Source of the DNA: Marisediminitalea aggregata
GTDB lineage: Bacteria > Pseudomonadota > Gammaproteobacteria > Enterobacterales > Alteromonadaceae
DNA length: 64,000 nt
Reading direction: 5' to 3'
NCBI RefSeq assembly: GCF_900129565.1
Contig: NZ_FQWD01000001.1
Coordinates: forward strand, 1-64,000
Position 1 is the first letter of the stretch; each line of letters starts with the position of its first letter. Position numbers and translations under genes: made by a program. The notes under the pieces were generated by a model. The model was not told the DNA's origin. It ran no database searches and worked only from the letters and a program-made list of their open reading frames with translations. Positions 13,538 through 22,164 of the stretch are shown here, in pieces.

Positions 13538-13610
13538 CGCAGGCTGTCGTGATTAAGTAGTACATTGAATGCAAAAGTTCTCTTACCTCTTTTGCTGTAC
13601 TACACCTGCG
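13538..13610 (-). ncRNA. Candidate L10 autoregulatory leader of rplJ
   Basis: Three nested helices can be drawn. An outer CGCAGG/CCTGCG (13538-13543 with 13105 bases later at 13605-13610) encloses a large asymmetric internal loop (about 13 bases on one side, 1 on the other). Inside is GTAGTACA/TGTACTAC (13557-13564/13596-13603), then a six-base one-sided bulge and GCAAAAG/CTTTTGC (13571-13577/13589-13595). A long bulged stem 150-220 bases before rplJ is the architecture and position of the L10 leader bound by the L10-L12 complex. Pairing was found by eye; the assignment is inferred. Confidence 0.65.
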
Positions 13611-13708
13611 GTCTTGGACGGGAGCTACTGATATTCGCTTTTGGCGATATTCAACAGCTCCAACCCATAACCTTTAAGAGAAGCGTTAGCCTAAGCTAAC
13701 GCAAAGCA
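13611..13708 (-). promoter_or_regulatory. rplA-rplJ spacer with stem-loops
   Basis: Just after rplA there is an 8-bp perfect stem GCGTTAGC/GCTAACGC (13683-13702) with a 4-base loop, followed on the minus strand by TTCTCTT, a poor T tract. A second imperfect hairpin runs 13621-13661 with GGAGCT/AGCTCC ends. These may be processing or weak attenuation sites between rplKA and rplJL. No convincing sigma70 promoter was identified here. Confidence 0.4.
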
Positions 13709-14404
13709 TTACTGACCTACAGACGCTTTGTCTACAGATACGCCAGCGCCCATAGTTGTGCTCAGGCTTACTTTCTTGATGTAAGTACCTTTTGCAGAAG
13801 AAGGCTTAGCTTTCTTCAGGGCTTCAAGCAATGCTTCCAAGTTTTCTTTGATTTGATCAGCTTCAAACGCGATCTTACCAATGCTAGCGTGGATGATACC
13901 GTTCTTATCGTTACGGTAGCGAACCTGACCAGCTTTAGCATTTTTAACTGCAGTAGCAACGTCTGGCGTTACAGTACCAGTCTTAGGGTTAGGCATCAGG
14001 CCACGTGGACCTAAGATTTGACCTAACTGACCAACAACGCGCATTGCGTCCGGGCTGGCAACTACTACGTCAAAGTTCATTTCGCCTTTCTTAACCTGCT
14101 CAGCAAGGTCTTCCATACCTACGATGTCAGCACCAGCTTCTTTAGCAGCTTCAGCGTTTGCGCCCTGAGTAAACACAGCAACGCGAACTTCTTTACCAGT
14201 ACCGTTAGGCAGTACAGTTGCACCACGAACGTTTTGGTCAGATTTCTTCGCATCGATGCCCAGGTTGATAGCAACATCAACACTTTCAGGGAATTTAGCC
14301 GTAGCCAGTTCTTTTAACAGAGCAACCGCTTCTGCGATATCGTACTCTTTAGCTACGTCTACTTTTTCACGGATTAAGCGTGCGCGTTTAGTTAATTTAG
14401 CCAT
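13709..14404 (-). CDS. rplA: 50S ribosomal protein L1
   Basis: L1-stalk protein and, in E. coli, repressor of the rplKA mRNA. The 231 residues match the family. Recognisable segments are [36 protein letters not shown] and the conserved [29 protein letters not shown]. It is separated from rplK by 4 bases, consistent with translational coupling. Confidence 0.98.
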   Translation of the reverse strand: MAKLTKRARLIREKVDVAKEYDIAEAVALLKELATAKFPESVDVAINLGIDAKKSDQNVRGATVLPNGTGKEVRVAVFTQGANAEAAKEAGADIVGMEDLAEQVKKGEMNFDVVVASPDAMRVVGQLGQILGPRGLMPNPKTGTVTPDVATAVKNAKAGQVRYRNDKNGIIHASIGKIAFEADQIKENLEALLEALKKAKPSSAKGTYIKKVSLSTTMGAGVSVDKASVGQ

Positions 14405-14408
14405 TCGA

Positions 14409-14837
14409 TTAACCCTCTACCTTCAAGCCCATAGAACGAGCAGAACCCGCAATTGTACGAACAGCCGCGTCCAGATCAGCAGCAGTTAAGTCCGGCTCTT
14501 TAGTCTTGGCAATTTCTTCCAATTGAGCACGGGTAACAGTACCTACTTTCTCAGTGTTTGGACGACCTGAACCGCTCTTGATGCCAGCCGCTTTTTTCAG
14601 CAGGTAAGACGCAGGAGGCGTTTTAGTTTCGAATGTAAAAGAGCGATCTTCGTAAACAGTAATTTCTACTGGTACTGGAGCGCCTTTTTCAAGACTTTCT
14701 GTTTTCGCGTTGAAAGCCTTACAGAATTCCATGATGTTCACACCATGCTGACCCAGTGCAGGACCAACTGGTGGAGACGGGTTAGCAGCACCAGCTGCAA
14801 CCTGTAGCTTAATTAAGCCAGTTACTTTTTTAGCCAT
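14409..14837 (-). CDS. rplK: 50S ribosomal protein L11
   Basis: Component of the GTPase-associated centre, needed for RelA activation. The 142 residues are standard. It starts [20 protein letters not shown] and contains the proline-rich [24 protein letters not shown] segment and the C-terminal rRNA-binding [18 protein letters not shown]. It begins a transcription unit with its own promoter (14928-14956). Confidence 0.98.
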   Translation of the reverse strand: MAKKVTGLIKLQVAAGAANPSPPVGPALGQHGVNIMEFCKAFNAKTESLEKGAPVPVEITVYEDRSFTFETKTPPASYLLKKAAGIKSGSGRPNTEKVGTVTRAQLEEIAKTKEPDLTAADLDAAVRTIAGSARSMGLKVEG

Positions 14838-14927
14838 TTTAAATGCTCTCGTTAATGGGTCTAACGCCTCGCAAGTATCGAGTTTACTTGCTCAATCGGC
14901 TCCCCGGTTCCAATAAAAGGGGCGCGA

Positions 14928-14956
14928 ATTATAGGCTAACAAATAGCCTGACGCAA
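14928..14956 (-). promoter_or_regulatory. Sigma70 promoter for rplK
   Basis: On the minus strand there is a -35 TTGCGT (14951-14956), a 17-base spacer and a perfect -10 TATAAT (14928-14933), followed by a GC-rich discriminator (TCGCGCCCC). It lies about 90 bases before rplK and just after the nusG terminator, so rplK has its own start. The discriminator suggests stringent control (inference). Confidence 0.8.
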
Positions 14957-14986
14957 CCTTATATTCATGTTTTTTGGGTTATACCC

Positions 14987-15026
14987 TAAAAAAACAAAAA
15001 GTGGCTTGCAGATACTGCAAGCCACT
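14987..15026 (-). terminator. Rho-independent terminator after nusG
   Basis: On the minus strand, a stem of about 11 bp (GTGGCTTGCAG paired with CTGCAAGCCAC, arms meeting around 15,013) is followed by TTTTTGTTTTTTT. It is 22 bases after the nusG stop and separates secE-nusG from rplK. Confidence 0.9.
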
Positions 15027-15047
15027 TCTTTGTATTTGATTAGGCTG

Positions 15048-15596
15048 TTAGCCTTTTTCGACCTGACTGAATTCCAGATCAACCGGTGTAGAGCGACCGA
15101 AGATGAGCACCGATACTTTCACGCGGCTCTTCTCATAATCAACTTCTTCAACCACACCATTGAAGTCTGCAAACGGTCCATCGGTAACACGTACCACTTC
15201 GCCAGGCTCGAACAATGTTTTTGGCTTCGGCTTATCAACAGACTCTTCAAGACGGTTGAGGATGGCATCTGCTTCGCGCTGTGAAATCGGCATTGGGCGG
15301 TCAGATGTGCCACCAATAAAACCAAGTACCCGCGGTACACTTTTCACTAAGTGCCATGAGTCTTCGTTCATTTCCATTTCTACCAGCACATAACCTGGAT
15401 AGAATTTACGCTCAGACTTACGTTTTTGACCTGCACGCATTTCGATAACTTCTTCTGTAGGTACCAAAACCTGACCAAAGTAATCTTCCATTTCATGCAT
15501 CTTGATGTATTCAAGCAGCGTTTTCTTAACACGTGATTCGTATTGCGAGTATGCCTGAACAACGTACCAACGTTTTTTTGCTTTTTCTTCAGTCAT
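15048..15596 (-). CDS. nusG: Transcription termination/antitermination protein NusG
   Basis: Processivity factor that binds the RNA polymerase clamp and links to Rho or S10. It has 182 residues (E. coli 181). The NGN domain starts with [21 protein letters not shown], then [11 protein letters not shown] and [16 protein letters not shown]. The C-terminal KOW domain has [22 protein letters not shown]. It follows secE by 4 bases and is followed by a strong terminator. Confidence 0.98.
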   Translation of the reverse strand: MTEEKAKKRWYVVQAYSQYESRVKKTLLEYIKMHEMEDYFGQVLVPTEEVIEMRAGQKRKSERKFYPGYVLVEMEMNEDSWHLVKSVPRVLGFIGGTSDRPMPISQREADAILNRLEESVDKPKPKTLFEPGEVVRVTDGPFADFNGVVEEVDYEKSRVKVSVLIFGRSTPVDLEFSQVEKG

Positions 15597-15600
15597 TCGC

Positions 15601-15978
15601 TTATGCTCCGATACCGGTCACTAATGAAACAAGCCATACCAGGATACCATCGATACCCCAAAGCAGTAATGCTGCAACCGCCGTCGCTGCCAGTACGATT
15701 AATGTAGTCTGGTTCAGCTCCTGACGGGTAGGCCATACCACTTTACGTACTTCTAAACGGGACTCTTTGGCAAACGTCAAAAACGTATCGCCTTTTACCG
15801 TTGTAGCAGCAATAAAGCCCGCAACCGCAACGCCTACTACCGCACCAATGGCACGATATAAGATTGACACTTCACCATAAACATAATTTGCAGTGATCAC
15901 ACCCGCCAGTAAGGCAAATACAATCAACCACTTCAGCATGTCCATTGAGTTGGATGGATTTTCCGTTTTTTCGCTCAT
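15601..15978 (-). CDS. secE: Protein translocase subunit SecE
   Basis: Inner-membrane SecYEG subunit, 125 residues, as for E. coli-type SecE with three membrane spans (residues ~15-33, ~40-60 and ~95-120). The essential C-terminal part includes [30 protein letters not shown], whose amphipathic helix motif and VVWPTR are diagnostic. The gene directly follows tRNA-Trp (53 bases) and precedes nusG. Confidence 0.96.
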   Translation of the reverse strand: MSEKTENPSNSMDMLKWLIVFALLAGVITANYVYGEVSILYRAIGAVVGVAVAGFIAATTVKGDTFLTFAKESRLEVRKVVWPTRQELNQTTLIVLAATAVAALLLWGIDGILVWLVSLVTGIGA

Positions 15979-16031
15979 TTCACGACCCTAGCAATACGGC
16001 TTTTGCAGTGCACCTGCACTAAAACATTATC

Positions 16032-16108
16032 TGGCAGGGGTGGAGGGACTCGAACCCCCAACCATCGGTTTTGGAGACCGCTGTTCTACCAATTCGAACT
16101 ACACCCCT
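16032..16108 (-). tRNA. tRNA-Trp (anticodon CCA)
   Basis: The minus strand folds into a full cloverleaf of 77 bases: acceptor AGGGGTG/CACCCCT, discriminator G and encoded CCA end; anticodon stem-loop GCGGT-CTCCAAA-ACCG(A) with CCA anticodon; T arm GGGGG-TTCGAGT-CCCTC. It is upstream of secE in the same direction, as in many gammaproteobacteria, where tufB normally lies just before it; no tufB is present here. Confidence 0.97.
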
Positions 16109-16201
16109 AAAACAGCTTTTGGCTGATTTTACTTACACTACCCTTGTGAAGTTGTGACGTCTTTTTGATTAAAAGTGCGGCTTCGCAAAGGAGGGACGCG
16201 T

Positions 16202-16229
16202 ATTATACCCAACAAGCTTTCAGATACAA
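16202..16229 (-). promoter_or_regulatory. Sigma70 promoter for tRNA-Trp (and probably secE-nusG)
   Basis: On the minus strand there is a -35-like TTGTAT (16224-16229), a 16-base spacer and a perfect -10 TATAAT (16202-16207), then the GC-rich discriminator ACGCGTCCC. It lies about 94 bases before the tRNA 5' end. No terminator is visible between the tRNA and secE, so it may drive both. Confidence 0.7.
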
Positions 16230-16300
16230 GAGGTTTGTCATTTACCGTCTAGTCCGACAATGCTCTGCCCCACAACCCCTGGTCACATATGATACTTATT

Positions 16301-17785
16301 TTAATATCTACTTTTTAATTGTTGCTTCAATTTTGCTTTGGCCTTATTACTACTTGCCAACTCATCAGCGCTCTTGCGATTAGGATTGTGTCTTACCAGG
16401 TTGGTTACGCGCTGTGAGACCAATGGTGCTTCAAACTGTGATGTATCACCGGTTTCCAACACTATAACTGCAAGTTCATATTGGTTAAAACGTACATCAA
16501 ATATACCCGATTCAAAATCACGTTGATTTATCAAAAAGTCATCGTATGTTTGTGCATTTTCGTAGCCAACCAATATGACATCAAGATTGAGTGAATCGGG
16601 CTCTCCTAATAGCGCTGACGAAGTATCCAGATATTCAAGAGGGTCCCAGTTATCTATATTTGGGAACTCACCCACTACTGGCATGCTAATCCCCCAGACT
16701 AAACTTTCTTGCATAGTTTCAGTCTGCAAAGCAGTACTCACTCTAAACAAGTCTGCCGATGGCATTTCGCCACTCACGTCGTACTGGCTATCTTCGGCTA
16801 AAACGACGTCGACTATTTTTTCAACATTCACATCGGCTAAAGGCATTTCATACTGGCTGGCTATATCATTATGCATATCAGTCCGGGCAATTATATAAAA
16901 TCCGAAATCAAATTCAGGATGGTAAAATGTGTCTGAGGTAGTTACGTTTATTTCATGGGCATCAATGGTAGGCTCATTCACCAAATATAAATAATCGTCG
17001 TCATAAGTTGAATCTGTTGAGGAATAACGCGCGATACCATCGATATATGAGTAGGTATATTTGTAGATTGAGTTGGCCGACTGAGAATTAACAGAAATTG
17101 CCGTTGTATCCAGACTAGCTTCAACCGTCATGCCCGATACAAATTGTTGAGGCATAATTCCGCGACTAAGCATCTGAGGAACTATACTTACATTTCCTGT
17201 TATAATGCTCTCTCCATTATTTCTACAAATTTCCAGAGGCACCTGAACTCCATCTGTCGTTCGTTGGCTAACATCCGAAACAGTCTGACTACCGCCCAGG
17301 TATACTGTTGTTTCTTCAATTTCCCCAACGAGATCCGGTACAACAACAGTGACTAGGTCATCATAACAACCACAGTCAACGTCGACTTCGTGATTTGTAT
17401 AAAATACACCTAAATCTGTCGTTGGCGCTGAGATGGTCGTTTGAATATTTGTTTGAAAAATACCGGGTTCAATTTCACGATAACTGACAAGAGAAAAAGA
17501 CACGTGACTGTCTGAAGTCGAGTAGGAAAACTGGCCGTTAGAGTTAGGATTTAATACTGTACGTTCCGTAAAATCCGCATTGTGAATAACCACTCTGGAA
17601 GTAGTAAGGGGCGATTCTTCGTTACACTGATTAACCCCTACGCTCGTTAAGCTCAACTGATAGGTTGTTGCGTTTCCACCTCCACCAGAACCACCGCCTG
17701 TATTATTTGTAGGTGAATCTGAACCGCCCCCACAGGCGCCCAACATAAATGCTGTAACAACAAAACAACTTAGCTTTTTTAACAT
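16301..17785 (-). CDS. Predicted lipoprotein of unknown function
   Basis: I do not recognise this 494-residue protein. The start at 17785 is preferred over one 20 codons upstream because it follows AAAGGA and begins a typical lipoprotein signal: MLKKLSCFVVTAFMLGAC, with the lipidated cysteine at residue 18. A glycine/serine/asparagine linker follows (about residues 19-38). The body is acidic and rich in beta-type segments, Ser/Thr/Asp and aromatic residues, with a VDCGCYDD motif and a basic C-terminus (NPNRKSADELASSNKAKAKLKQQLKSRY). Its base composition is visibly more AT-rich than the adjacent ribosomal genes. It sits where tufB would be expected, upstream of tRNA-Trp. Confidence 0.8.
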   Translation of the reverse strand: MLKKLSCFVVTAFMLGACGGGSDSPTNNTGGGSGGGGNATTYQLSLTSVGVNQCNEESPLTTSRVVIHNADFTERTVLNPNSNGQFSYSTSDSHVSFSLVSYREIEPGIFQTNIQTTISAPTTDLGVFYTNHEVDVDCGCYDDLVTVVVPDLVGEIEETTVYLGGSQTVSDVSQRTTDGVQVPLEICRNNGESIITGNVSIVPQMLSRGIMPQQFVSGMTVEASLDTTAISVNSQSANSIYKYTYSYIDGIARYSSTDSTYDDDYLYLVNEPTIDAHEINVTTSDTFYHPEFDFGFYIIARTDMHNDIASQYEMPLADVNVEKIVDVVLAEDSQYDVSGEMPSADLFRVSTALQTETMQESLVWGISMPVVGEFPNIDNWDPLEYLDTSSALLGEPDSLNLDVILVGYENAQTYDDFLINQRDFESGIFDVRFNQYELAVIVLETGDTSQFEAPLVSQRVTNLVRHNPNRKSADELASSNKAKAKLKQQLKSRY

Positions 17786-18130
17786 CACTGTTAGTCCTTT
17801 ATTTAATTTTTCCTTCAACAATTGACGGGCAACTGTACTGACCAATCTACCATTCCAGTTTCCATCAAAGCGTATTGATATTCAATAAAAAAGGAATTGT
17901 ATTGGTCACCCGGCATCAAATGATACATGGCTCAATCACCAGCAATTTTCAGACACATTATTGTTGCTTTGGGTTTGGTAACGGTCTGTATAAATATTCT
18001 TGAATATTCGTACTATTGTGGAGTGCTCATCTTATTCTTCGTACACCGTTTTTTTACATTGCAATGAAACAGACCCATATGTAATTTACAATGGTGGTTA
18101 ACATTGATGTTTAATAAACTAAGGAAAGTT
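17786..18130. other. Divergent intergenic region between two lipoproteins
   Basis: This 345-base AT-rich stretch lies between two divergent lipoprotein genes and presumably carries both promoters. TATTGATATTCAATA-like palindromic sequence is at about 17,874-17,888 and AATATTCTTGAATATTC at about 17,993-18,009. No ORF with a ribosome-binding site and no RNA gene is apparent. Confidence 0.4.
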
Positions 18131-18892
18131 ATGAATAGTTTCGTTCGCCTGGCCGCGGTAGTGGCTGCCTCCAACTTGCTTACCGCTTGTGAACTCGATT
18201 CAAACAATGTACTCGAAAATCTAAATAAAAACCGAGCGAAATGGGAAAACTCGAATATTGACACTTACCAGTTTGAGTACAGTAAGTCCTGTAACTGCAT
18301 GCTTGAGGACACCCTTCCGCGCTTAGTGGTTGTCAATGCAGGCCAGGTTGTTTCTCAAACGATTATTGAAAGTCACGTTGCCTTGCCGTTGGATCAGGTT
18401 AGCACAGAAAGTATTGCAGGTTTGTTCGAACGAATTGCACTTGAAGAAAGCCGCGCTAAATCTGTTACCGTTGAGTACGATCCTGATCTTGGATATCCAA
18501 CCAAAATTAAGGTCGATATTAGCAAGCGGATTGCCGATGACGAATACACCCTTTACGTAAGTAATGTCGTTAATAGTGAAGACCTAGCCTGTACCACTGA
18601 AGTACTTAGCGGACTCAATATTTCCATTGTTGACTCATCAACCCAAACTGCTGCCGCATGCGGAGTGACTGTTACTGCGACTGAGGGTGATTTCTCTGAG
18701 TCCGTAGATAACACAGATGTTAATTGCGATGACTCTGCACTCATCTCTATGCTGCATGAGCGGCCAGGGTTTTATACATTAACCTTCGAAAAATCGGGTT
18801 ATCAAGCCTATCAAATTGAAGATTTTGGTATTGGACAGGATCTATGCCACGTATTACCCAGACAGCTTGACGTCGAACTTTCTCCACAATGA
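18131..18892 (+). CDS. DUF6174-type predicted lipoprotein
   Basis: 253 residues. The start at 18131 is chosen because AAGGAAAG lies just upstream and the product then starts with a compact lipoprotein signal, MNSFVRLAAVVAASNLLTAC; frames starting at 18104/18107 are possible. Residues ~38-150 have the pattern of DUF6174 proteins: W..SNIDTYQFEYSKSCNC, then VVNAGQVVSQTI and VEYDPDLGYPTKIKVD. The C-terminal ~85 residues look like a beta-sandwich repeat (YTLTFEKSGYQAYQIEDFG) with several cysteines. The function of the domain is unknown. The gene is divergent from the 494-residue lipoprotein. Confidence 0.8.
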   Translation: MNSFVRLAAVVAASNLLTACELDSNNVLENLNKNRAKWENSNIDTYQFEYSKSCNCMLEDTLPRLVVVNAGQVVSQTIIESHVALPLDQVSTESIAGLFERIALEESRAKSVTVEYDPDLGYPTKIKVDISKRIADDEYTLYVSNVVNSEDLACTTEVLSGLNISIVDSSTQTAAACGVTVTATEGDFSESVDNTDVNCDDSALISMLHERPGFYTLTFEKSGYQAYQIEDFGIGQDLCHVLPRQLDVELSPQ

Positions 18893-19070
18893 ACTTCTAT
18901 TTGAGAGCACGTCTTTTGTGCTCTCACCCTCTTCTCGTAACACATCCCCTGGCCAGTATTAACCTTAAATAAATAGGTCTGGCTCTTGACCAATTCCGCA
19001 TAGCGGTTATATATTTCGCAAATTAGACTATTTCATTTAGCGTCAATGACTATTATTCGCGAGGGTTGGT

Positions 19071-20876
19071 ATGAGCAATACATTAATGAACTTCCAGGAT
19101 CTGAACTTTTTGTTATATGACATACTGGACGTAGAGAAGTTAACTGCCTATTCGCGTTTTAATGATCACAGCCGCGAAACTTTCGACGCAACCATTGAAA
19201 CGGCCTACTCTATCGCCAGAGACTGGTTTGCACCTTGTGCTGCAAAACTGGATGAACATGAGCCACAATTTATTGATGGCAAAGTTGATATCATTCCCGA
19301 AGTATCGGCAGCACTAGAGCAATATTACGAAGCTGGATTTGGCTCAGCAACGCATGACTATGAATTAGGCGGCATGCAACTTCCTTTTACCGTATCAGTG
19401 GCCTGCAAAGCCATATTCGGTGCAGCAAATATGCCCATCCTCTCTTATCCGTCACTGACCAACGCCAATGCTAACGTCATTCGAAACTTCGGTTCAGAGC
19501 AACAAAAACAACGGTATTTGGCACCAATGCTTGAAGGCCGTTTCATGGGCACGATGGCACTGACTGAACCCCAGGCTGGTTCGTCGTTATCTGATATTAA
19601 AACCACTGCGCTTCCTGCCGATGACGGTACCTACCGGCTTTCAGGCAACAAAATTTTTATTTCTGGCGGTGATCACGAGTTATCTGAAAACATTATTCAC
19701 TTGGTATTAGCTCGTATTCAGGGCGCACCAGAAGGCGTAAAAGGGCTTTCTTTGTTTATTGTGCCTAAGATCCTGGTTAACGAAGACGGTTCCTTAGGTG
19801 AACGTAATGACGTAAATCTGGCTGGTCTTATTCATAAAATGGGGTGGCGCGGAACCACGTCAACCATGCTCAATTTTGGAGAAAAAGAAGGTGCGGTAGG
19901 CTACCTTGTCGGCGAACCCAATCGCGGTTTGCTTTACATGTTCCAAATGATGAACGAAGCCAGAATTGGGGTTGGCGTAGGGGCTGTGTCACAAGGTTAC
20001 ACGTCTTACCTTCATGCTCTGGACTATGCGCGAAACCGCCCACAAGGTCGTCATCCTCACGAGAAAGACCCCACTACTGCCCAGCTCCCTATTACCGCTC
20101 ATTCAGATATCAAGCGCATGTTATTGGCTGCAAAAAGTTACGTCGAAGGTAGTCTTTGTTTGTCACTTTATGGGGCAACACTTGCGGACACGCATGCACA
20201 CGGCTCAGACCCTGTGGAAGCTAAACGCGCAGGCAGCTTGTTAGATATCCTGACGCCCATCCTCAAATCATGGCCGTCCAAATATTGCCTGGAAGCCAAC
20301 GCCATCGCCATACAAGTTCATGGCGGGTATGGTTATACTCGCGAATATCCGGTAGAGCGCTTTTATCGCGACAATCGGCTTAACCCAATTCATGAGGGTA
20401 CAGAAGGCATTCAGGCCCTGGACTTATTGGGAAGAAAGGTCAGCATGCAGAATGGCCTTCCCTACAAACTGTTAAGTGATGAAATACAAAATACCGTTGC
20501 AGCATGCAAATCCATTCCCCAACTAGCCGAGTTCGCAGACGCACTTGGTAAATCCAAAGCTTTGTTGGATACAACAACTCAAACCCTTGTAGCAGCCATG
20601 CGAGACTCGCAAGCAAACCTTGCCCTGACAAACGCGACACTTTATCTACACGCCTTTGGCCATGTTGTTGTTGCCTGGCTTTGGTTACGACAAGCTCACG
20701 TCGCTTTATCAGGAAATCAGGAATCTACAGGGCACGAACGCCGCTTATTTTTAAAAGGTAAACTCTCTGCATGCAGATATTTCTACCGCTACGAGTTACC
20801 ACAAATCGACGCTACGTGTAATTTACTGCAATCGATGGACGAAAGCTGCTTCGAGTTGGATCCTGACTGGTTGTAA
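19071..20876 (+). CDS. Acyl-CoA dehydrogenase (large, DmdC-like family)
   Basis: FAD-dependent alpha,beta-dehydrogenation of an acyl-CoA. At 601 residues it belongs to the long acyl-CoA dehydrogenases with an extra C-terminal domain, the type that includes 3-methylmercaptopropionyl-CoA dehydrogenase. The flavin/substrate segment MALTEPQAGSSLSDIKTTA lies near residues 163-181, followed by KIFISGGDHE. The C-terminal catalytic region has QVHGGYGYTREYPVERFYRDNRLNPIHEGTEGIQALDLLGRK near residues 410-450. The substrate cannot be read from the sequence. It stands alone, followed by repeats. Confidence 0.88.
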   Translation: MSNTLMNFQDLNFLLYDILDVEKLTAYSRFNDHSRETFDATIETAYSIARDWFAPCAAKLDEHEPQFIDGKVDIIPEVSAALEQYYEAGFGSATHDYELGGMQLPFTVSVACKAIFGAANMPILSYPSLTNANANVIRNFGSEQQKQRYLAPMLEGRFMGTMALTEPQAGSSLSDIKTTALPADDGTYRLSGNKIFISGGDHELSENIIHLVLARIQGAPEGVKGLSLFIVPKILVNEDGSLGERNDVNLAGLIHKMGWRGTTSTMLNFGEKEGAVGYLVGEPNRGLLYMFQMMNEARIGVGVGAVSQGYTSYLHALDYARNRPQGRHPHEKDPTTAQLPITAHSDIKRMLLAAKSYVEGSLCLSLYGATLADTHAHGSDPVEAKRAGSLLDILTPILKSWPSKYCLEANAIAIQVHGGYGYTREYPVERFYRDNRLNPIHEGTEGIQALDLLGRKVSMQNGLPYKLLSDEIQNTVAACKSIPQLAEFADALGKSKALLDTTTQTLVAAMRDSQANLALTNATLYLHAFGHVVVAWLWLRQAHVALSGNQESTGHERRLFLKGKLSACRYFYRYELPQIDATCNLLQSMDESCFELDPDWL

Positions 20877-20920
20877 GCGGAACTTGTGACTGTAATTCAA
20901 GAGTAACTGGTTGTTTCTCA

Positions 20921-21010
20921 GATCCCGGCGCGAAGCCGGGAAGACGGCACTGGACTGCTTGAGGTAGTCTGCCTGTTCAAAAGATCCCGGCACGAGGCCG
21001 GTAAGACGCG
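20921..21010. repeat. REP-like palindrome pair
   Basis: Two imperfect palindromes of the type GATCCCGGCGCGAAGCCGGG (20921-20940 and 20983-21003) flank a ~45-base conserved spacer (GGACTGCTTGAGGTAGTC...CTGTTCAAAA). The same head and spacer recur at 22,830-23,215. It lies directly after the acyl-CoA dehydrogenase stop, in intergenic DNA, as expected for REP-type elements. Confidence 0.8.
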
Positions 21011-21045
21011 GGGAGAGCTCGTACGCAATAGTACCGAAATCCCCA

Positions 21046-21087
21046 CACCACCTCTTCGTAATCTAGCACCACCTCTTCGTAATCCAG
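21046..21087. repeat. 21-bp tandem repeat
   Basis: Two adjacent copies of CACCACCTCTTCGTAATCTAG (second copy ends CCAG) lie at 21046-21066 and 21067-21087. Two further degenerate copies beginning CACTAC and containing CTCGTCATCCCCGC follow at 21088-21130. The last merges into a REP-like palindrome. Confidence 0.7.
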
Positions 21088-21119
21088 CACTACAATCTCG
21101 TCATCCCCGCTTCACTACC

Positions 21120-21145
21120 TCGTCATCCCCGCGAAGGCGGGAACC
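21120..21145. repeat. REP-like element (CCCCGCGAAGGCGGG type)
   Basis: CGTCATCCCCGCGAAGGCGGGAACC is an imperfect palindrome (CCCCGC/GGCGGG) of the class found scattered in intergenic regions of many gammaproteobacteria. A second copy is at 23070-23094. It lies just after the convergent DUF805 gene. Confidence 0.75.
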
Positions 21146-21166
21146 TTCACGGAGAAGCCATGTAGA

Positions 21167-21511
21167 CTATGCAGCGGCCTTAGGATTGGGACCATACTGA
21201 TTGTCATCATGACTATCCTGGATAAGGAAGATAAGCATTACAATGACGCCAATTAATGGAACAAATAGGATTAACTGCCACCATCCAGTGCGACCGGTGT
21301 CATGTAAGCGTCGCGCGGCAATACTAATACTTGGGATGAGCAGTGCAATGGCAAAGATAAGTGTCAGGATAAAAGTGCCGAGCACCATGTCCACAATCGA
21401 CAAACCTATATAAAAAATCACATAGAAAAGATAAAACATCCAATACTCTTTGCGACGGGCTCTGCCATTAAAATCTGCAAATTGCTTTAATGCCTGAGTG
21501 AAGTAGTTCAT
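21167..21511 (-). CDS. DUF805 family membrane protein
   Basis: 114 residues. The start at 21511 (MNYFTQALKQFADFNGRARRKEYW) is chosen because AAGGAA lies at proper spacing. The FxGRARRxEYW motif near residues 14-24, three or four hydrophobic segments, the ARRLHDTGRTGWW loop and the C-terminal DNQYGPNP are diagnostic of DUF805 inner-membrane proteins, whose function is not established. It is flanked by repeats on one side and a long gene-free stretch on the other. Confidence 0.92.
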   Translation of the reverse strand: MNYFTQALKQFADFNGRARRKEYWMFYLFYVIFYIGLSIVDMVLGTFILTLIFAIALLIPSISIAARRLHDTGRTGWWQLILFVPLIGVIVMLIFLIQDSHDDNQYGPNPKAAA

Positions 21512-22164
21512 ATACAACATTTCCTTGTTCAATCTAAGTCATGTTTTTTTAATTGGAATAGTGACGTTGACTCACCGAATAATGGTTATCACTCAATACT
21601 CCTCGGAAGGTATACAACAAGTGTTTATATACAGAGCTCAGCGTATCTTAACCAAGGCATAAAATACATAGCTTTTTATTAAATATCAGTAATTTGGTAA
21701 TTTCACTACAGCTGTGCAGGTCGCTGCGAAATAAAAGGTTTTGTATCCAGCGCCAACCTTTTTCCCAGATCCCTACATCACCTATTCGTCCCCCCCGAAA
21801 AAGCGAAGAGGTAATCAGTGCTTCGATGGAAACTTAATTTGTTTAATTAATCACCTCCCATCACCTCAGCCATTAATTAATGATTTAAGAATAGTAAGTA
21901 ATATAGGTTGCTAAGGCATGTACTTCCTGGTTTTACAAAGCGACAACATAGATCTTAAAATCAATAACTTCATAGCCAACCCAATGATTTCCTCGCTTCT
22001 ATAAATCTTCGTAATCAATCAAAATTTCAGGTTATTTTCAGCTTTCTTACAGGTTTTATTACCGTGTTTAGTGACATATTACGGTTGTCATATGCAGCAC
22101 TTCTAAAAGAAGTATATGCGCGTTAATTGATTTCCGAATGAGTACACAAACTGAGGATACAAAG
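21512..22164. other. Gene-free AT-rich region
   Basis: About 650 bases without a convincing gene. I see AT-rich sequence with short inverted motifs (TTTAATTAATCACC...CATTAATTAATGATTTAAG around 21,838-21,890) and no good RNA gene or terminator. The last ~100 bases presumably carry the promoter of the lectin-like gene. Confidence 0.4.

Noticed and set aside
16032..16300. Genomic island attachment at tRNA-Trp
   Set aside because: No integrase gene and no repeat of the tRNA 3' end were seen. The accessory genes lie on the 5' side of the tRNA, not the usual integration side.
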